Shown here piece by piece: positions 1 through 9,189 of a stretch of 64,000 bases of DNA; within the stretch, counting starts at the first letter, position 1, and every line of letters begins with the position of its first letter. The position numbers and the translations under genes were made by a program. The stretch lies in assembly GCA_030431975.1 (NCBI GenBank), contig JAUIHP010000017.1:1-64000 (forward strand), given 5' to 3'. Below the pieces are notes generated by a model. That model had not been told where the DNA came from. It did not search any database and saw nothing but the letters and a program-made list of their open reading frames with translations. The DNA comes from a bacterium (lineage in GTDB: Bacteria > Eisenbacteria > RBG-16-71-46 > CAIMUX01).

Positions 1-1615
1 GTGGAGCCATGCGAAGCCGCGGAGGCCGAGAAACGGTATCGCCAGGATTGGTGTCACCAGAATCGGTGTCGCCGAGATCGTCACCGGTACTGGTCGGCAA
101 TAGATCCTCGTGCGCCATTGCCCAACGGACCTGTTGTTCAAGAACCGCGGCGGTTACTTCCGTTGCGCGCTGACGCCACAGACGCATGCTCTCTCCGCCC
201 GCCCCGGCGCGTTCGATTCGGCTGAGTGCGAGAAGTGATGTCGTGCGAAGCTCCTCGGCGGACTGAGCTTCATGCAGCGTGCGGGAACGAGTCTGCCACG
301 CCCGAATCCACTGGTTGGCGGTCCGGACCGAAACGTCCAAGCGATCCTCAACATATTCGCGAAAGCAGTCGAAGCCAAGCGGTCGCCAAGCGTGCGTGCT
401 CCGAATGTCATAGAGCAGACAGGCCAGATGATTGCGCAGAGATCGAAGTTTCGCCTCCAACGAGCGGAACTCACGGATCAAATCTGCAGCGCTCGAATGA
501 GTCGGAATCGTTCCCGTCGGGTCGGTATCGGCCGGGTTCGTGGCCGTAGCCATATAGTTCGGACCCACGAGGTCCTCGACCGCGGCTTCCGCTCCGCCGT
601 TACTCCCGAAATCCGTTGCCAGCACGGCGTCCAGCTCGGCTAGTCGAGTCTTGCTCAAGACGAAGTCGTCGTGATTGGAAACGCGAATCACCGACATCCC
701 TTTGCCACCCGTTTGCGGGATCTCCCTGATTCCACCGTCGGTTTCGTTCTCGAAGAACTCCGGAGGTTCGTCGGGAGGCTCATACAGATCCACGAAGTTC
801 GAAGCCTCGAACTCGGCCAGCAGGACCTCGAGGGCCTGGCTACTATTTGCCGGACCGCCGGTCCGACGTGCGACGTCTTCGCAGAAGGCCTCGAATATCC
901 AACGGAACTGGGTCGGGCATTCGACATCGACCAGAAGCCACATCCCGCGGTGATAGCGGTGGTTTGTACCGTGATTGCCGAACCCGTTGAGGGCGTTCAG
1001 GGTCCTTAGGCCGAAGTCGCGCGGCTCGGCGCTTTCCCGTCGCCCTTTCGCGTGGTTGCCTTTCGCGCGCTCCTTGTCCGTTCCCGTTCCCGTTCCCGTT
1101 CCCTTCTCCTGTTCCTTCTTCTCCTCTTTCTCTTCTTCCTTCTCCCGTTGCGCGCGCTCTTTGAGAGCCTTGTTTGTGAGCGAGCAGGCGGATCGCAGCC
1201 ACTCGACTTCATTGTCAGCATCCAGGACAGGGAGAATCGTCAGAACCTTCGACTCACAAATGATCCCTTCCGCCATCGCACGACGAAGAAGTGGTCGCGT
1301 TTCAGTCTCGCGTGAAATGCGCGCAGCATCCTGGAAGGACCGGTGACTGATTCCCAGCTCTTCATTTGCGAAAACGGAAGTCCGTGAGTACCCGAGATCC
1401 AGCGGGTCGACCTCTCGCCGGATGCGACCCAATAAATCGATCCGGGATAGCTTCGTTGCGGCGAGACGCGACTGCGTGTCCCTGACTTGCTCGTCGAGTC
1501 GAGTTTCATGCACACGAGGCGGCCGAACGAGGGATTCCTTGGACCAACCCAAAGCGGGGGCCAGGATCTCACGCTCATAGACAGCGATAGCTTTGTGGAC
1601 GACGCGCATGGGCAT
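1..1615 (-). CDS. HNH/DUF222-like protein with a duplicated helical domain (C-terminus outside window)
   Basis: The frame stays open from ATG at 1615 (second ATG at 1609) to the left edge, at least 538 codons. Two copies of a helical module are visible. The first (about residues 40-150) contains DLGYSRTSVFANEELGIS. The second, nearer the C-terminus, contains LGFDCFREYVEDRLDVSVRT. Both resemble the G-F-x-S-x-x-x-Y-x-x-E-R-x-G-x-S pattern of DUF222-like regions that precede HNH endonuclease domains. The HNH part would lie beyond base 1, so nuclease activity is inferred only. A charged linker at 1075-1160 (KEEE/KGTGTGTGTD) comes from GGGAAC repeats. The start is uncertain: no Shine-Dalgarno precedes 1615, and a hexanucleotide repeat lies immediately upstream. 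A frame beginning TTG at 1791 reads through that repeat as Asp-Thr dipeptides but is out of register with the body. Confidence 0.72.
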   Translation of the reverse strand, partial: MPMRVVHKAIAVYEREILAPALGWSKESLVRPPRVHETRLDEQVRDTQSRLAATKLSRIDLLGRIRREVDPLDLGYSRTSVFANEELGISHRSFQDAARISRETETRPLLRRAMAEGIICESKVLTILPVLDADNEVEWLRSACSLTNKALKERAQREKEEEKEEKKEQEKGTGTGTGTDKERAKGNHAKGRRESAEPRDFGLRTLNALNGFGNHGTNHRYHRGMWLLVDVECPTQFRWIFEAFCEDVARRTGGPANSSQALEVLLAEFEASNFVDLYEPPDEPPEFFENETDGGIREIPQTGGKGMSVIRVSNHDDFVLSKTRLAELDAVLATDFGSNGGAEAAVEDLVGPNYMATATNPADTDPTGTIPTHSSAADLIREFRSLEAKLRSLRNHLACLLYDIRSTHAWRPLGFDCFREYVEDRLDVSVRTANQWIRAWQTRSRTLHEAQSAEELRTTSLLALSRIERAGAGGESMRLWRQRATEVTAAVLEQQVRWAMAHEDLLPTSTGDDLGDTDSGDTNPGDTVSRPPRLRMAP

Positions 1616-1624
1616 GCAGCTTGC

Positions 1625-1736
<112 letters not shown>

Positions 1737-1777
1737 GAATCGGGGCACCGTCTTCCTTGACGACGTACGATTTCGAA

Positions 1778-1807
1778 CTTATACGCCGCAAATGTAGAAG
1801 TCAACAA
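1778..1807 (-). promoter_or_regulatory. Candidate promoter of the HNH-like gene
   Basis: On the minus strand TTGTTG (1807-1802) is followed after 18 bases by TATAAG (1783-1778), a reasonable sigma-70-type pair in a locally AT-rich stretch. Transcription would begin near 1770, so the microsatellite would lie in the 5' leader. Sequence match only. Confidence 0.35.
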
Positions 1808-2098
1808 TAAAACAAACATTCGTTCGCGTATCGCCAACTCGTAAAGCAAACTCCCTATCGTTGTTGCGCGAGAACCGTAAGCGCAATCCGCTTTCGGCTG
1901 CCTCGTGGCCACCCACGCTGTTCTCGCCCGGCAGTGCTGCTCGCTGCAGGACAGACCGGGCAATCCCACGATTGCCTTAGTCATCCAGTTAGGAACCAGT
2001 CCTCCAGTGGTTAGTAGGTAGTCCAGACCCGGCATCGAGATTCCTGCCTGCGACGACTCGACGACTTACCGTCGTCACCCTGCAAGAGGGGGGGGCAT
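1808..2098. other. Intergenic region between divergent genes
   Basis: No gene recognised. The first 60 bases are AT-rich compared with the surroundings. A G-rich tract AAGAGGGGGGGG ends just before the TTG start at 2099 and probably serves as the ribosome binding site of the next gene. Confidence 0.5.
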
Positions 2099-2746
2099 TT
2101 GAACCATCGCGACACTCTTCGACTGGCCGCGGCCTGTATAGGCGTAGGCTTTGCCATCCCTACTTCGAGCGCACAAGGCGAGCCCGTGTCCGTCGACCTC
2201 ACCTTTGGGCTTTCGGAATCCGGATTCGATTTCCATGGCCGTCCCGAATGGGGAAATGGAGAACGGGGCTCTATCACCCACCTCGAGGTATCGACGGATC
2301 GTAGGTTCTGGCGCGTGGCCGCAGGAGTCTCGTACGAAGACCACGGCTGCACTTTTAGAGAGCTGCTAGGCGGAGACCGCGATGTTTGGGACCTCGGTTC
2401 CCTCAGCTTGTCCGCGCGGGTCGGCCCTTCCGTAAGTTTCGGTCCAGCGGATGTCGACCTCTCGCTCGGGTTGCGAGGATCGTGGGCAGTAAAGTATGAG
2501 TACGAGTGCGTCGGGAATTCGTCCGCGGCTCCGGAGTTACTGGATGGAACGGACGTGGCGGGAATCCTCTCCCTTGGACTGTCCTACGGCTCGACCCGTT
2601 TTCGGCCGCGGGTCGTGATCGAGACCGAACGGGGGCTAAGAAATCTCGTGGACAAGGAGGTTGTTGTCGCCGACCGAGTCGGGGCTGACGAGATCTACAG
2701 CTGGTCGACGGCCGTCAGATTGGGAGTGGAGGGTTCTCTCCGATGA
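2099..2746 (+). CDS. Predicted outer-membrane beta-barrel protein
   Basis: The product is 215 aa, beginning at TTG three bases after a purine-rich AAGAGGGGGGGG tract. Residues 1-26 form a signal peptide (basic start, hydrophobic LAAACIGVGFAI, cleavage near SSAQG). The mature part alternates hydrophobic and polar residues in strands such as VSVDLTFGLSESGFDF, DLGSLSLSARVGPSVSF and STAVRLGVEGSL. That is typical of 8-10 strand beta-barrels of the OmpA/PorT kind, and it ends in a strand. The stop codon overlaps the ATG of the next gene by four bases (ATGA), so the two barrel genes are translationally coupled. No specific substrate or function can be named. Confidence 0.75.
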   Translation: MNHRDTLRLAAACIGVGFAIPTSSAQGEPVSVDLTFGLSESGFDFHGRPEWGNGERGSITHLEVSTDRRFWRVAAGVSYEDHGCTFRELLGGDRDVWDLGSLSLSARVGPSVSFGPADVDLSLGLRGSWAVKYEYECVGNSSAAPELLDGTDVAGILSLGLSYGSTRFRPRVVIETERGLRNLVDKEVVVADRVGADEIYSWSTAVRLGVEGSLR

Positions 2747-3354
2747 ACACACGTCAGGGTCCGGCGAGGTCCCTCATGGCCGTGACCTCTTGCATGTTTC
2801 TGTCGGCACTCATCGGCCTCGCCCATGCCGGCAGCAAAGTCGCGGTTGGCGGATACGGCGGAGTCGGCGCCTGGTTCGACTCGAACGCGACCTTCGACAA
2901 GGTTCGACCCCACGGTGGACTCGGCATCGGGGTCGAGCTCACTGACAGGACTCGCTTTCGAACGGGGACCGAGTTCCACCACTACGGAGCCAAAGCGCTC
3001 GCGCGCCTCATCGACTCCGAAGAAACCTACGAGGCCTACTACCTGTCCTTCCCGACGCTACTCGAGTTTCACCCGAAGGACACAGGGCCGGTCCGCCCCG
3101 TGCTCGCCGCCGGGTTGTCGTGGAACCGGCTGATTCGTGCCCACTACAGCCGTGCTTCCGGCGAAGAACTCGAGGTGTCCGAGCAGTTTCCTCGTTGGGA
3201 CTCTTCGATGTCGGCACTCGCCGGGTTGCGTTTCCCCGGCGGACTCGAGACGGCGGTCCGGTACGAACACGGAATGCTGCACCGGTGGGACGGCGTACAC
3301 GGAAACGCAAACTCCGTTAACATCTCCCTGGGTTGGTGGACGACTCTTGACTAG
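2743..3354 (+). CDS. Predicted outer-membrane beta-barrel protein (PorT/OMP_b-brl-like)
   Basis: The product is 203 aa. A signal peptide (residues 1-29, ending LAHAG) is followed by amphipathic strands with glycine turns: KVAVGGYGGVGAWFDSN, GGLGIGVELTDRTRF and YLSFPTLLEFHP. The YLSFPTLLEF segment followed by PVLAAGLSW resembles the YLEIPLLLKY...AGPSLSF pattern of PorT-like outer-membrane proteins. It overlaps the upstream barrel gene by ATGA, so the pair is an operon. The last strand ends NISLGWWTTLD. This is a structural call only; the role is unknown. Confidence 0.72.
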   Translation: MNTRQGPARSLMAVTSCMFLSALIGLAHAGSKVAVGGYGGVGAWFDSNATFDKVRPHGGLGIGVELTDRTRFRTGTEFHHYGAKALARLIDSEETYEAYYLSFPTLLEFHPKDTGPVRPVLAAGLSWNRLIRAHYSRASGEELEVSEQFPRWDSSMSALAGLRFPGGLETAVRYEHGMLHRWDGVHGNANSVNISLGWWTTLD

Positions 3355-3459
3355 ACTCATGCGATCGCTAGGAGGTCTGTCCGCAGTTTGCCCCCGCTCC
3401 GGGTGCAGACTCTTGCATTCCGAATCGATTCGGTCGTACTCCTCCGAGGAGATCTCGCT

Positions 3460-3876
3460 GTGCATACAGAAGCGCGTTTCCAATCCGCTGCGCCTTACAA
3501 AGACGATGTCCTCGCACTACCGGTCCCTAGCTTGGACGACGCCTCGGAGTGGTACTCAAAGCACTTCGGAATGTCCGAGGTAGACCGGGATGCTTCATCT
3601 ACAGCCGGCGCTTCACACCCACGCGTCCTTCTGGAACGCGATGGAGTACGTATCGGATTCGCCGTCAATGGCGGGGACGCATCCGAAGAGGGCGCAGCCA
3701 TCCGAGTCAGCAACATCTCGGCAATGAGAGACGAACTCGAATCGCGCGGTGTCAAGACCGCCAACTGGCGAATCGACGAACGTGATGGCGAGAAGCTACA
3801 GGTCTTCTTCGTCATCGCGCCGGACGGCCTTTGCTACTACTTCTACGAGCCGGTCGAAGCACCCGAGGAACCGTAA
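3460..3876 (+). CDS. VOC (glyoxalase/bleomycin-resistance fold) protein
   Basis: The product is 138 aa from GTG at 3460, chosen because GAGGAG (3446-3451) sits eight bases upstream. The same frame opens earlier at TTG 3388 with no ribosome binding site. The order of elements fits one VOC unit pair: ALPVPSLDDASEWYSKHFGM (strand, then helix), RVLLERDGVRIGFAV, AAIRVSNISAMRDELESRGV, and VFFVIAPDGLCYYFYEPVE at the end. VOC proteins bind a metal and act on diverse small molecules; nothing here identifies a substrate. It lies about 100 bases after the second barrel gene and could be co-transcribed. Confidence 0.8.
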   Translation: MHTEARFQSAAPYKDDVLALPVPSLDDASEWYSKHFGMSEVDRDASSTAGASHPRVLLERDGVRIGFAVNGGDASEEGAAIRVSNISAMRDELESRGVKTANWRIDERDGEKLQVFFVIAPDGLCYYFYEPVEAPEEP

Positions 3877-4239
3877 GTAAGGCTGGCCCGATTCGCTCAC
3901 GAAATCTCGCCGCAGCCCTTCCTGATTAGATCGGCCTCGCCTCCGCCTCAACTCGGCGTCCGCACCTGGTGATCCCGTCGGCCGTCACGAGGACGTTTCT
4001 ACGGATACCGGACGAATTGTTCTACTTCCGAACAAAGCATCGCGCCTAACAAACCCATCGTTCTTGCGAATTCCCAGTAGAAGTCGTCCTACTACATTCC
4101 CATACTCTCCCCCACCTACGACGACCCGCGTGTGGGGCCGGACGTTTCGTGAAGGTCGCTGCCACAGCAGACCTTCGCGAATCATCCCGGACCTTGGGGC
4201 CGCGCGGTATGAAACTACCTACTCTCATGGGGGAGACGA
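3877..4239. other. Intergenic region upstream of the subtilisin gene
   Basis: About 360 bases without a convincing ORF. The only clear signal is the purine tract GGGGGAGA at 4229-4236, just ahead of the ATG at 4240. I see no strong promoter or hairpin. Confidence 0.5.
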
Positions 4240-7200
4240 ATGAGAGCCATACAAACTGCCAAACATCTCCTATCGGCTGCTGCTGTCGGTGGGCTTTTCT
4301 TTGCCACAACAACAACTGCACTCGCGGACGCACCGCGACTCGGACCGAATGATCCGGACCCGACCGACCGTCCGCTCTTCGCGGCGGATCGCATCCTGAT
4401 CCAACTATCACCCAATGCCGCGCAGAACGCGGTGGTGCAAAACACCGCGGCGGGAGTTCGAACTTCCATCCCTAGCCTGGACGGACTTCTGACCTCCAGC
4501 AACGCCACCGCATTGGGGCTGACTCACATCAAAGCCCGCAATGAGTCCCTTGCGGCTTCGCTCGGATTGGACCGCTGGTACTCGGTTACGGTTCCGGAAG
4601 GGACGGACATCCCGGCCTGGATCGCCCAGTACAAAGCGGACCCGAACGTCGACGAAGCGACCCCGGACTACTACGCATACTCGACGGCAACGCCGAACGA
4701 TCCGACCTATTCGATTCAGTGGGGACACAACAACACCGGGCAGATGCTGGACTACTGCTGGGGTTGTGGTGGTCACGACAGCGGCAGTCCGGTCGGAACG
4801 CCGGGCTTCGACGCGGACGCGCAACTGGCCTGGGACAAGTCGCAGGGCTACGGCTCTTCGTCCGTGGTCATCGCGATTCTTGACAGCGGCGTGGATGCGG
4901 GTCACCCGGACCTCAACCAGGTCGCGGGCTATGACTACGGTGACAACGATTCGAACGCGGACGACAACAGCTCGCAGCCGGGTCACGGTACCGCTTGTGC
5001 GGGTGTCGCGGCAGCCATCTCGAACAACAACCTGGGCCCGGCCGGTATCGCCGGCGGGTGCAGCATCATGCCGCTCAAGGTTGCGGACAGCGGCGGCTCG
5101 CTCTTCTTCTCGTACATTCAAAACGGTCTCATCCATGCGGCAGACAACGGGGCCGACGTCGCAAACATGAGTTTCGGCGCCGCCATCTCGAGTGATCCGT
5201 CGACGGACAGTGCGCTGAGCTATGCCTACAACGCAGGCGTCACTCTGCTCGCCGCGACGGGCAACGAGAACGCGAGCACGATCAGCTACCCGGCGATTCA
5301 CTCGCAGGTCATCGCGGTCGGCGCCGCGTCTCCGTGCGGAGACCGCAAGCGCAGCTCCTCGCTGTCCAGCGAAGTCAATCCGGGCGTGAGCACGGACCCG
5401 AACGGCTACACCTGTGACGGCGAGCGTTGGTGGGGTTCCAACTACGGTTCGACCTCACAGGGCTCCGCTGCCGCCGTCGACTTCCTCGCTCCGACCATCC
5501 TTCCCACGACCGACATTCAGGGTTCGGGCGGATACAATTCCGGGGACTTCGACAACTGGTTCAATGGAACGTCCTGCGCGACACCGTACGCTGCGGGCGT
5601 TGCAGCTCTGATCATCTCGGCCAACCCGTCCTTCACGCCGGCGCAGGTTCGCGACGCGATCCGCAACGGTTGTGAAGATGTGCAGAACGTCGAGTCGGGT
5701 ACCGGCTGGGACCGTTACAGCGGCTACGGAATGATCAATGCGAACAACGCTCTTGGTGGCGGAGGCGGTGGCCCACAGGACTATGCATCGCTTCCGTACA
5801 CGACCGGCTTCGAGGGTGGACTCGACACCTACTGGGCAACGCAGAGCGACAACGGCTTCGGTCGCATCCAGACGACCAGCGCCAACGGTCCATTCGCGGG
5901 CAGCTCGCACCTGACGCTGGACTCGACGACCAGCGGAAACTTCGCGCTCAACGAAGCGAGGCTCCATCTCGACCTTTCCGGCGAGTCGCAGGTCGACCTC
6001 GACTTTCAGTGGAAGGAGTTCGGGGACGAGACCCACAGCCAGGACGGGATCTACTTCTCGGACAACGCGGGCGCCAGCTTCGTCAAGGTTCAGGACCTGA
6101 ACGGCGCGAGCTACACCAACAACACCTGGCAATCGTTCTCGCTCGACCTCGACGCACTGGCCGGGGCCAACGGTCTGTCGTTGTCGAGCAACTTCGTCAT
6201 CAAGTTCCAGCAGTACGACAACTATCCCATCGCAACCGACGGCTTCGCCTTCGACGAGATCTCCGTGACCTCGGGCGCACCGCCGGCGCCGACGGTAACG
6301 GTGACCGACCCGAACGGTGGAGAAACGCTGACCGCCGCCAGCAATTTCAACGTCACGTGGTCGACGACGGGAACAGTCGCCAACGTCTCCATCGAGTACT
6401 CGACCAACTCCGGCGCCAGCTGGACGACGGTCACGGGCTCAACGACCAACGACGGAACCTACACCTGGTCGGTCCCGAGCACGGCCACGACTCAGGGTCG
6501 GGTTCGCGTCGCCGACGCGTCCAACTCGTCGATCAACGACGTCAGCGACGCCGACTTTACGATCGACGTTCCCTCCGGCGGCGGGAACTACGCTTCGCTT
6601 CCCTACGCAACGGGGTTCGAAGGCGGCCTCGACAGCTACTGGTCGACACAAAGCGACAACAGCTTCGGCCGGATTCAGACCACATCGGCCAACACACCTC
6701 ATAGCGGATCGACGCACCTGACCATGGACTCCAACACCAACGGCAACTTCGCGCTCAACGAAGCATGGCTCGGACTCGACCTTGCCGGCGAGTCGCAGGT
6801 CGAACTGTCGTTCTGGTGGAAGGAGTTCGGAGACGAGACGCACACGCAGGACGGCGTCTACTTCTCGGACAACGGCGGTTCGAGCTTCGTCAAGGTCCAG
6901 GACCTGAACGGCGCGAGCTACACGAACAACACGTGGCAGTCGTTCGTCCTCGATCTCGACGCACTGGCCAGCTCCAACGGCTTGTCCCTGACCAGCACGT
7001 TCGTCGTCAAGTTCCAGCAGTACGACAACTACGCGATCACGACGGACGGTCACGCCATCGACGACATCTCCGTGACGGCCGGCAGTGGTGGAGGAGGCGG
7101 AGACTACGCCTCGCTTCCCTACTCGACCGGGTTTGAAGGTGGTCTCGACAACTACTGGAGCACGGATAGTGACAACTCGTTCGGCCGCGTGCAGACGGCG

Positions 7201-8274
7201 TCCGCGAACGGTCCGCACGGCGGTTCGACGCACCTGACGATGGACTCGAACACCAACGGCAACTACGCAACGAACGAAGCCGTCTTGGCTCTCGACCTCT
7301 CCGGTGAGACGCAGGTCGACCTTTCGTTCTGGTGGAAAGAGTTCGGAGACGAGACGCACTCGCAAGACGGCGTCTACTTCTCGGACAACGATGGTTCGTC
7401 CTACGTCAAGGTTCTCGACCTGAACGGAGCGAGCTACACGAACAACACCTGGCAGTCCTTCGATCTGGACGTCGACGCTTTGGCATCCGCCAACGGACTG
7501 TCGCTCTCCGGAACCTTCCTCGTGAAGTTCCAACAGTACGACAACTACGCGATCACGACGGACGGTCATGCCATCGACGACATCTCCGTAACGGCCGGCA
7601 GCGGTGGTGGAGGCGGCATCACCGCCGAGTCCGAGCCCAACGGCGACTCCGGCACGTCCGACGGACCGGTCGGCGACGGCATCGCGGTTAGCGGAACGCT
7701 CTCATCCGGAGCAGACGACGACTGGTTCTATCTGGACGTAGGGTCCGCTGGAAACATCAACATCTCATTGACGATGCCGAGCGGCCAGGACTTCGACTGG
7801 TTCCTCTACAACTCCAGCCTCACCGAGGTCGCGCGCGGCTACACCGTGAACAACCCGGAGACCGGCTCCTACAATGCCTCCGCCGGGCGGTACTACCTGT
7901 TCGTCGACGGCTACAACGGATCGACCGGAGCCTACTCGCTGACCGTCAGCGGTGGACTCGCCCGATTCGCCATGGCCGACGGTCCGGTGGCGCCCAAGGA
8001 GTTCAAGCTCCACGCCAACGCACCGAACCCGTTCCAGGGAGAAACGGTCCTGCGTTTCGATCTGCCGCGGACGACGCAGGTCGATCTGTCGGTGTATGAC
8101 GCACAAGGCCGTCGCGTGCGGACCCTCGTCGATCGTCAGATCGATCCGGGATTCCACAGCGTTCCGTGGGACGGCCGTGACGAGCACGGACGGGAACTGG
8201 CAAGCGGGGTCTACTTCACCGTGTTGCAGACGCCGGAGCGGACGGCACGGATGAAGACGATCCGGACGCGGTAA
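4240..8274 (+). CDS. Secreted subtilisin-like serine protease (S8) with three MAM-like modules, PPC domain and FlgD-type C-terminus
   Basis: The product is 1344 aa. It has a signal peptide (1-30, TTALADA), then a propeptide (about 45-145). The S8 domain (about 165-505) shows Asp in AILDSGVD (near 214), His in GHGTACAG (near 249) and Ser in NGTSCATP (near 445). Next come three modules of about 160 residues (516-680, 783-945, 955-1120), each starting ASLPY.TGFEGGLD and containing WWKEFGDETH..DG.YFSDN. Between modules 1 and 2 is an Ig-like insert (PNGGETLTA...). A PPC domain (about 1129-1237, DDDWFYLDV) and a C-terminal FlgD-like module (NAPNPFQ, GRRVRTL, SGVYF) follow. The last is used for export or sorting in FCB bacteria. 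The ribosome binding site is GGGGGAGA. A rho-independent terminator follows, so it is probably monocistronic. Confidence 0.93.
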   Translation: MRAIQTAKHLLSAAAVGGLFFATTTTALADAPRLGPNDPDPTDRPLFAADRILIQLSPNAAQNAVVQNTAAGVRTSIPSLDGLLTSSNATALGLTHIKARNESLAASLGLDRWYSVTVPEGTDIPAWIAQYKADPNVDEATPDYYAYSTATPNDPTYSIQWGHNNTGQMLDYCWGCGGHDSGSPVGTPGFDADAQLAWDKSQGYGSSSVVIAILDSGVDAGHPDLNQVAGYDYGDNDSNADDNSSQPGHGTACAGVAAAISNNNLGPAGIAGGCSIMPLKVADSGGSLFFSYIQNGLIHAADNGADVANMSFGAAISSDPSTDSALSYAYNAGVTLLAATGNENASTISYPAIHSQVIAVGAASPCGDRKRSSSLSSEVNPGVSTDPNGYTCDGERWWGSNYGSTSQGSAAAVDFLAPTILPTTDIQGSGGYNSGDFDNWFNGTSCATPYAAGVAALIISANPSFTPAQVRDAIRNGCEDVQNVESGTGWDRYSGYGMINANNALGGGGGGPQDYASLPYTTGFEGGLDTYWATQSDNGFGRIQTTSANGPFAGSSHLTLDSTTSGNFALNEARLHLDLSGESQVDLDFQWKEFGDETHSQDGIYFSDNAGASFVKVQDLNGASYTNNTWQSFSLDLDALAGANGLSLSSNFVIKFQQYDNYPIATDGFAFDEISVTSGAPPAPTVTVTDPNGGETLTAASNFNVTWSTTGTVANVSIEYSTNSGASWTTVTGSTTNDGTYTWSVPSTATTQGRVRVADASNSSINDVSDADFTIDVPSGGGNYASLPYATGFEGGLDSYWSTQSDNSFGRIQTTSANTPHSGSTHLTMDSNTNGNFALNEAWLGLDLAGESQVELSFWWKEFGDETHTQDGVYFSDNGGSSFVKVQDLNGASYTNNTWQSFVLDLDALASSNGLSLTSTFVVKFQQYDNYAITTDGHAIDDISVTAGSGGGGGDYASLPYSTGFEGGLDNYWSTDSDNSFGRVQTASANGPHGGSTHLTMDSNTNGNYATNEAVLALDLSGETQVDLSFWWKEFGDETHSQDGVYFSDNDGSSYVKVLDLNGASYTNNTWQSFDLDVDALASANGLSLSGTFLVKFQQYDNYAITTDGHAIDDISVTAGSGGGGGITAESEPNGDSGTSDGPVGDGIAVSGTLSSGADDDWFYLDVGSAGNINISLTMPSGQDFDWFLYNSSLTEVARGYTVNNPETGSYNASAGRYYLFVDGYNGSTGAYSLTVSGGLARFAMADGPVAPKEFKLHANAPNPFQGETVLRFDLPRTTQVDLSVYDAQGRRVRTLVDRQIDPGFHSVPWDGRDEHGRELASGVYFTVLQTPERTARMKTIRTR
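5785..7600 (+). repeat. Three tandem coding modules of about 490 bp in the subtilisin gene
   Basis: Copies start near 5785, 6588 and 7104. Copies 2 and 3 share long identical DNA stretches, for example around the segment encoding QQYDNYAITTDGHAIDDISV. This points to recent duplication or gene conversion. An Ig-like insert of about 300 bp separates copies 1 and 2. Confidence 0.9.
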
Positions 8275-8330
8275 CAAGGTTCTTTGGGCGTCGGAGCGTC
8301 GGCGGGTACCGATGCTTTGGCGGAAGGCAT

Positions 8331-8370
8331 GAAAGAGACCGAGTCGGCTTAGACCGGCTCGGTTTCTTCA
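8331..8370 (+). terminator. Rho-independent terminator after the subtilisin gene
   Basis: AAGAGACCGAG is followed by a short loop and the complement CTCGGTTTCTT, one G-T wobble within an 11-bp stem. The core extends with TCGG/CCGG. The tail is T-rich (TTTCTTC). It lies 57 bases after the stop codon. Confidence 0.8.
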
Positions 8371-8438
8371 TAGCCGCTTGGAGACTCCCACGGGCGCGGC
8401 GAAACGGGCATCCTGCGTAGGAACGCGGCTGTACCCAC

Positions 8439-9005
8439 CTAGTCCCTGACAGAGACGACCTCGCGCCACTCGGACTCCAAGCCATAGTGCTCGACAAGAT
8501 CGGCAAGCGTGTCACGCCCCCAATCAGATCCCAACCCGACCAGTATCCGACGGATATCGCGAAGGTGCTTCTCTGCGCTTCCTTCGCGATAGAATTGAAG
8601 CTTTCGGATGATCACATACTCGGGCGGCGCAAGTTGGATGGTGTCTGCATCCAGCGAAACCGTTCTTGCGTTCTCCATGCCCCACTGGTGCAAACGATCC
8701 CGACGAACCAGATAGAGATCCGCCTTGAAGCCCGTGTCGTGGTGGATCAGGTTGAGATGTCCTCTTTCCTCACGGCTCTGCTCGATCCGAACGATTTCAG
8801 CGGGGGGGCAGTAGAACTCATCGATTGGGAATGCAGCGACAAACCGGGCCACGTCCGTCTGCTCCAGGACCAGGACGACGTCGACATCGTTGGTGAGCCT
8901 AGGCTCCCCATAGTAGATTGCGGCAACGCTACCGGAGACCATGTAACGGACTCCGAGCTGGTTGAGCTTGCGCGTGAAGATGAGAAATGGTTCAGGTTCT
9001 GGCAT
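8439..9005 (-). CDS. Nucleotidyltransferase-fold protein (AbiEii/DUF6036-like)
   Basis: The product is 188 aa. The N-terminal half holds the nucleotidyltransferase signature GSVAAIYYGEPRLTNDVDVV (GS, then the paired acidic residues DVD), with a later acidic strand FKADLYLV that fits the third metal ligand. A helical C-terminal half follows, with PPEYVIIRKLQFYREG (common in AbiEii-type proteins) and a final DLVEHYGLE. Such proteins act as toxins or tRNA/protein-modifying nucleotidyltransferases. Its ATG lies inside the end of a 65-codon upstream gene (14-base overlap), the usual layout of toxin-antitoxin pairs. Function is inferred. Confidence 0.8.
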   Translation of the reverse strand: MPEPEPFLIFTRKLNQLGVRYMVSGSVAAIYYGEPRLTNDVDVVLVLEQTDVARFVAAFPIDEFYCPPAEIVRIEQSREERGHLNLIHHDTGFKADLYLVRRDRLHQWGMENARTVSLDADTIQLAPPEYVIIRKLQFYREGSAEKHLRDIRRILVGLGSDWGRDTLADLVEHYGLESEWREVVSVRD

Positions 9006-9189
9006 AGAGAAAGATCTCTTTGACCCGCTCCTGCACCTGCTCTTCGGTCCAGTCCGGATGCTGCTCGCGCAGCCTCGCCGCCTTCAGCTTTCGGGCAGAC
9101 CAATAGAGGCGGAATGCGGTCTTCCATTTCTCTTCGCCGGAGAGTCGGCGGAGAGCCTCCGCATACTCAGGTGTGATCTTGGTTCCCAT
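8992..9189 (-). CDS. Small charged helical protein, partner of the nucleotidyltransferase
   Basis: The product is 65 aa from ATG at 9189 (MGTKITPEYAEALRRL...). It is predicted all-helical and rich in Arg/Lys/Glu, with the segment EEKWKTAFRLYWSARKLKAA and a closing motif LREQHPDWTEEQVQERVKEI. I recognise this as a small family repeatedly found just before nucleotidyltransferase genes, but I cannot give it a formal name. A longer frame reaches 9390, but its N-terminal part has an unnatural composition. The 14-base overlap with the nucleotidyltransferase indicates coupled translation. The antitoxin role is inference. Confidence 0.7.
   Translation of the reverse strand: MGTKITPEYAEALRRLSGEEKWKTAFRLYWSARKLKAARLREQHPDWTEEQVQERVKEIFLYART

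Noticed and set aside
1005-1160. A frameshift in the HNH-like gene across the GGGAAC repeats
   Set aside because: Careful reading of the reverse complement shows the frame continues without interruption through this tract.
4050-4110. A sigma-70 promoter for the subtilisin gene
   Set aside because: TTGCGA and TACTAC are 20 bases apart and both boxes are weak; not better than chance.
4408-7569. Several long minus-strand frames inside the subtilisin gene
   Set aside because: They are shadow frames of a repetitive GC-rich coding sequence, dominated by Arg and Val, with no start signals.
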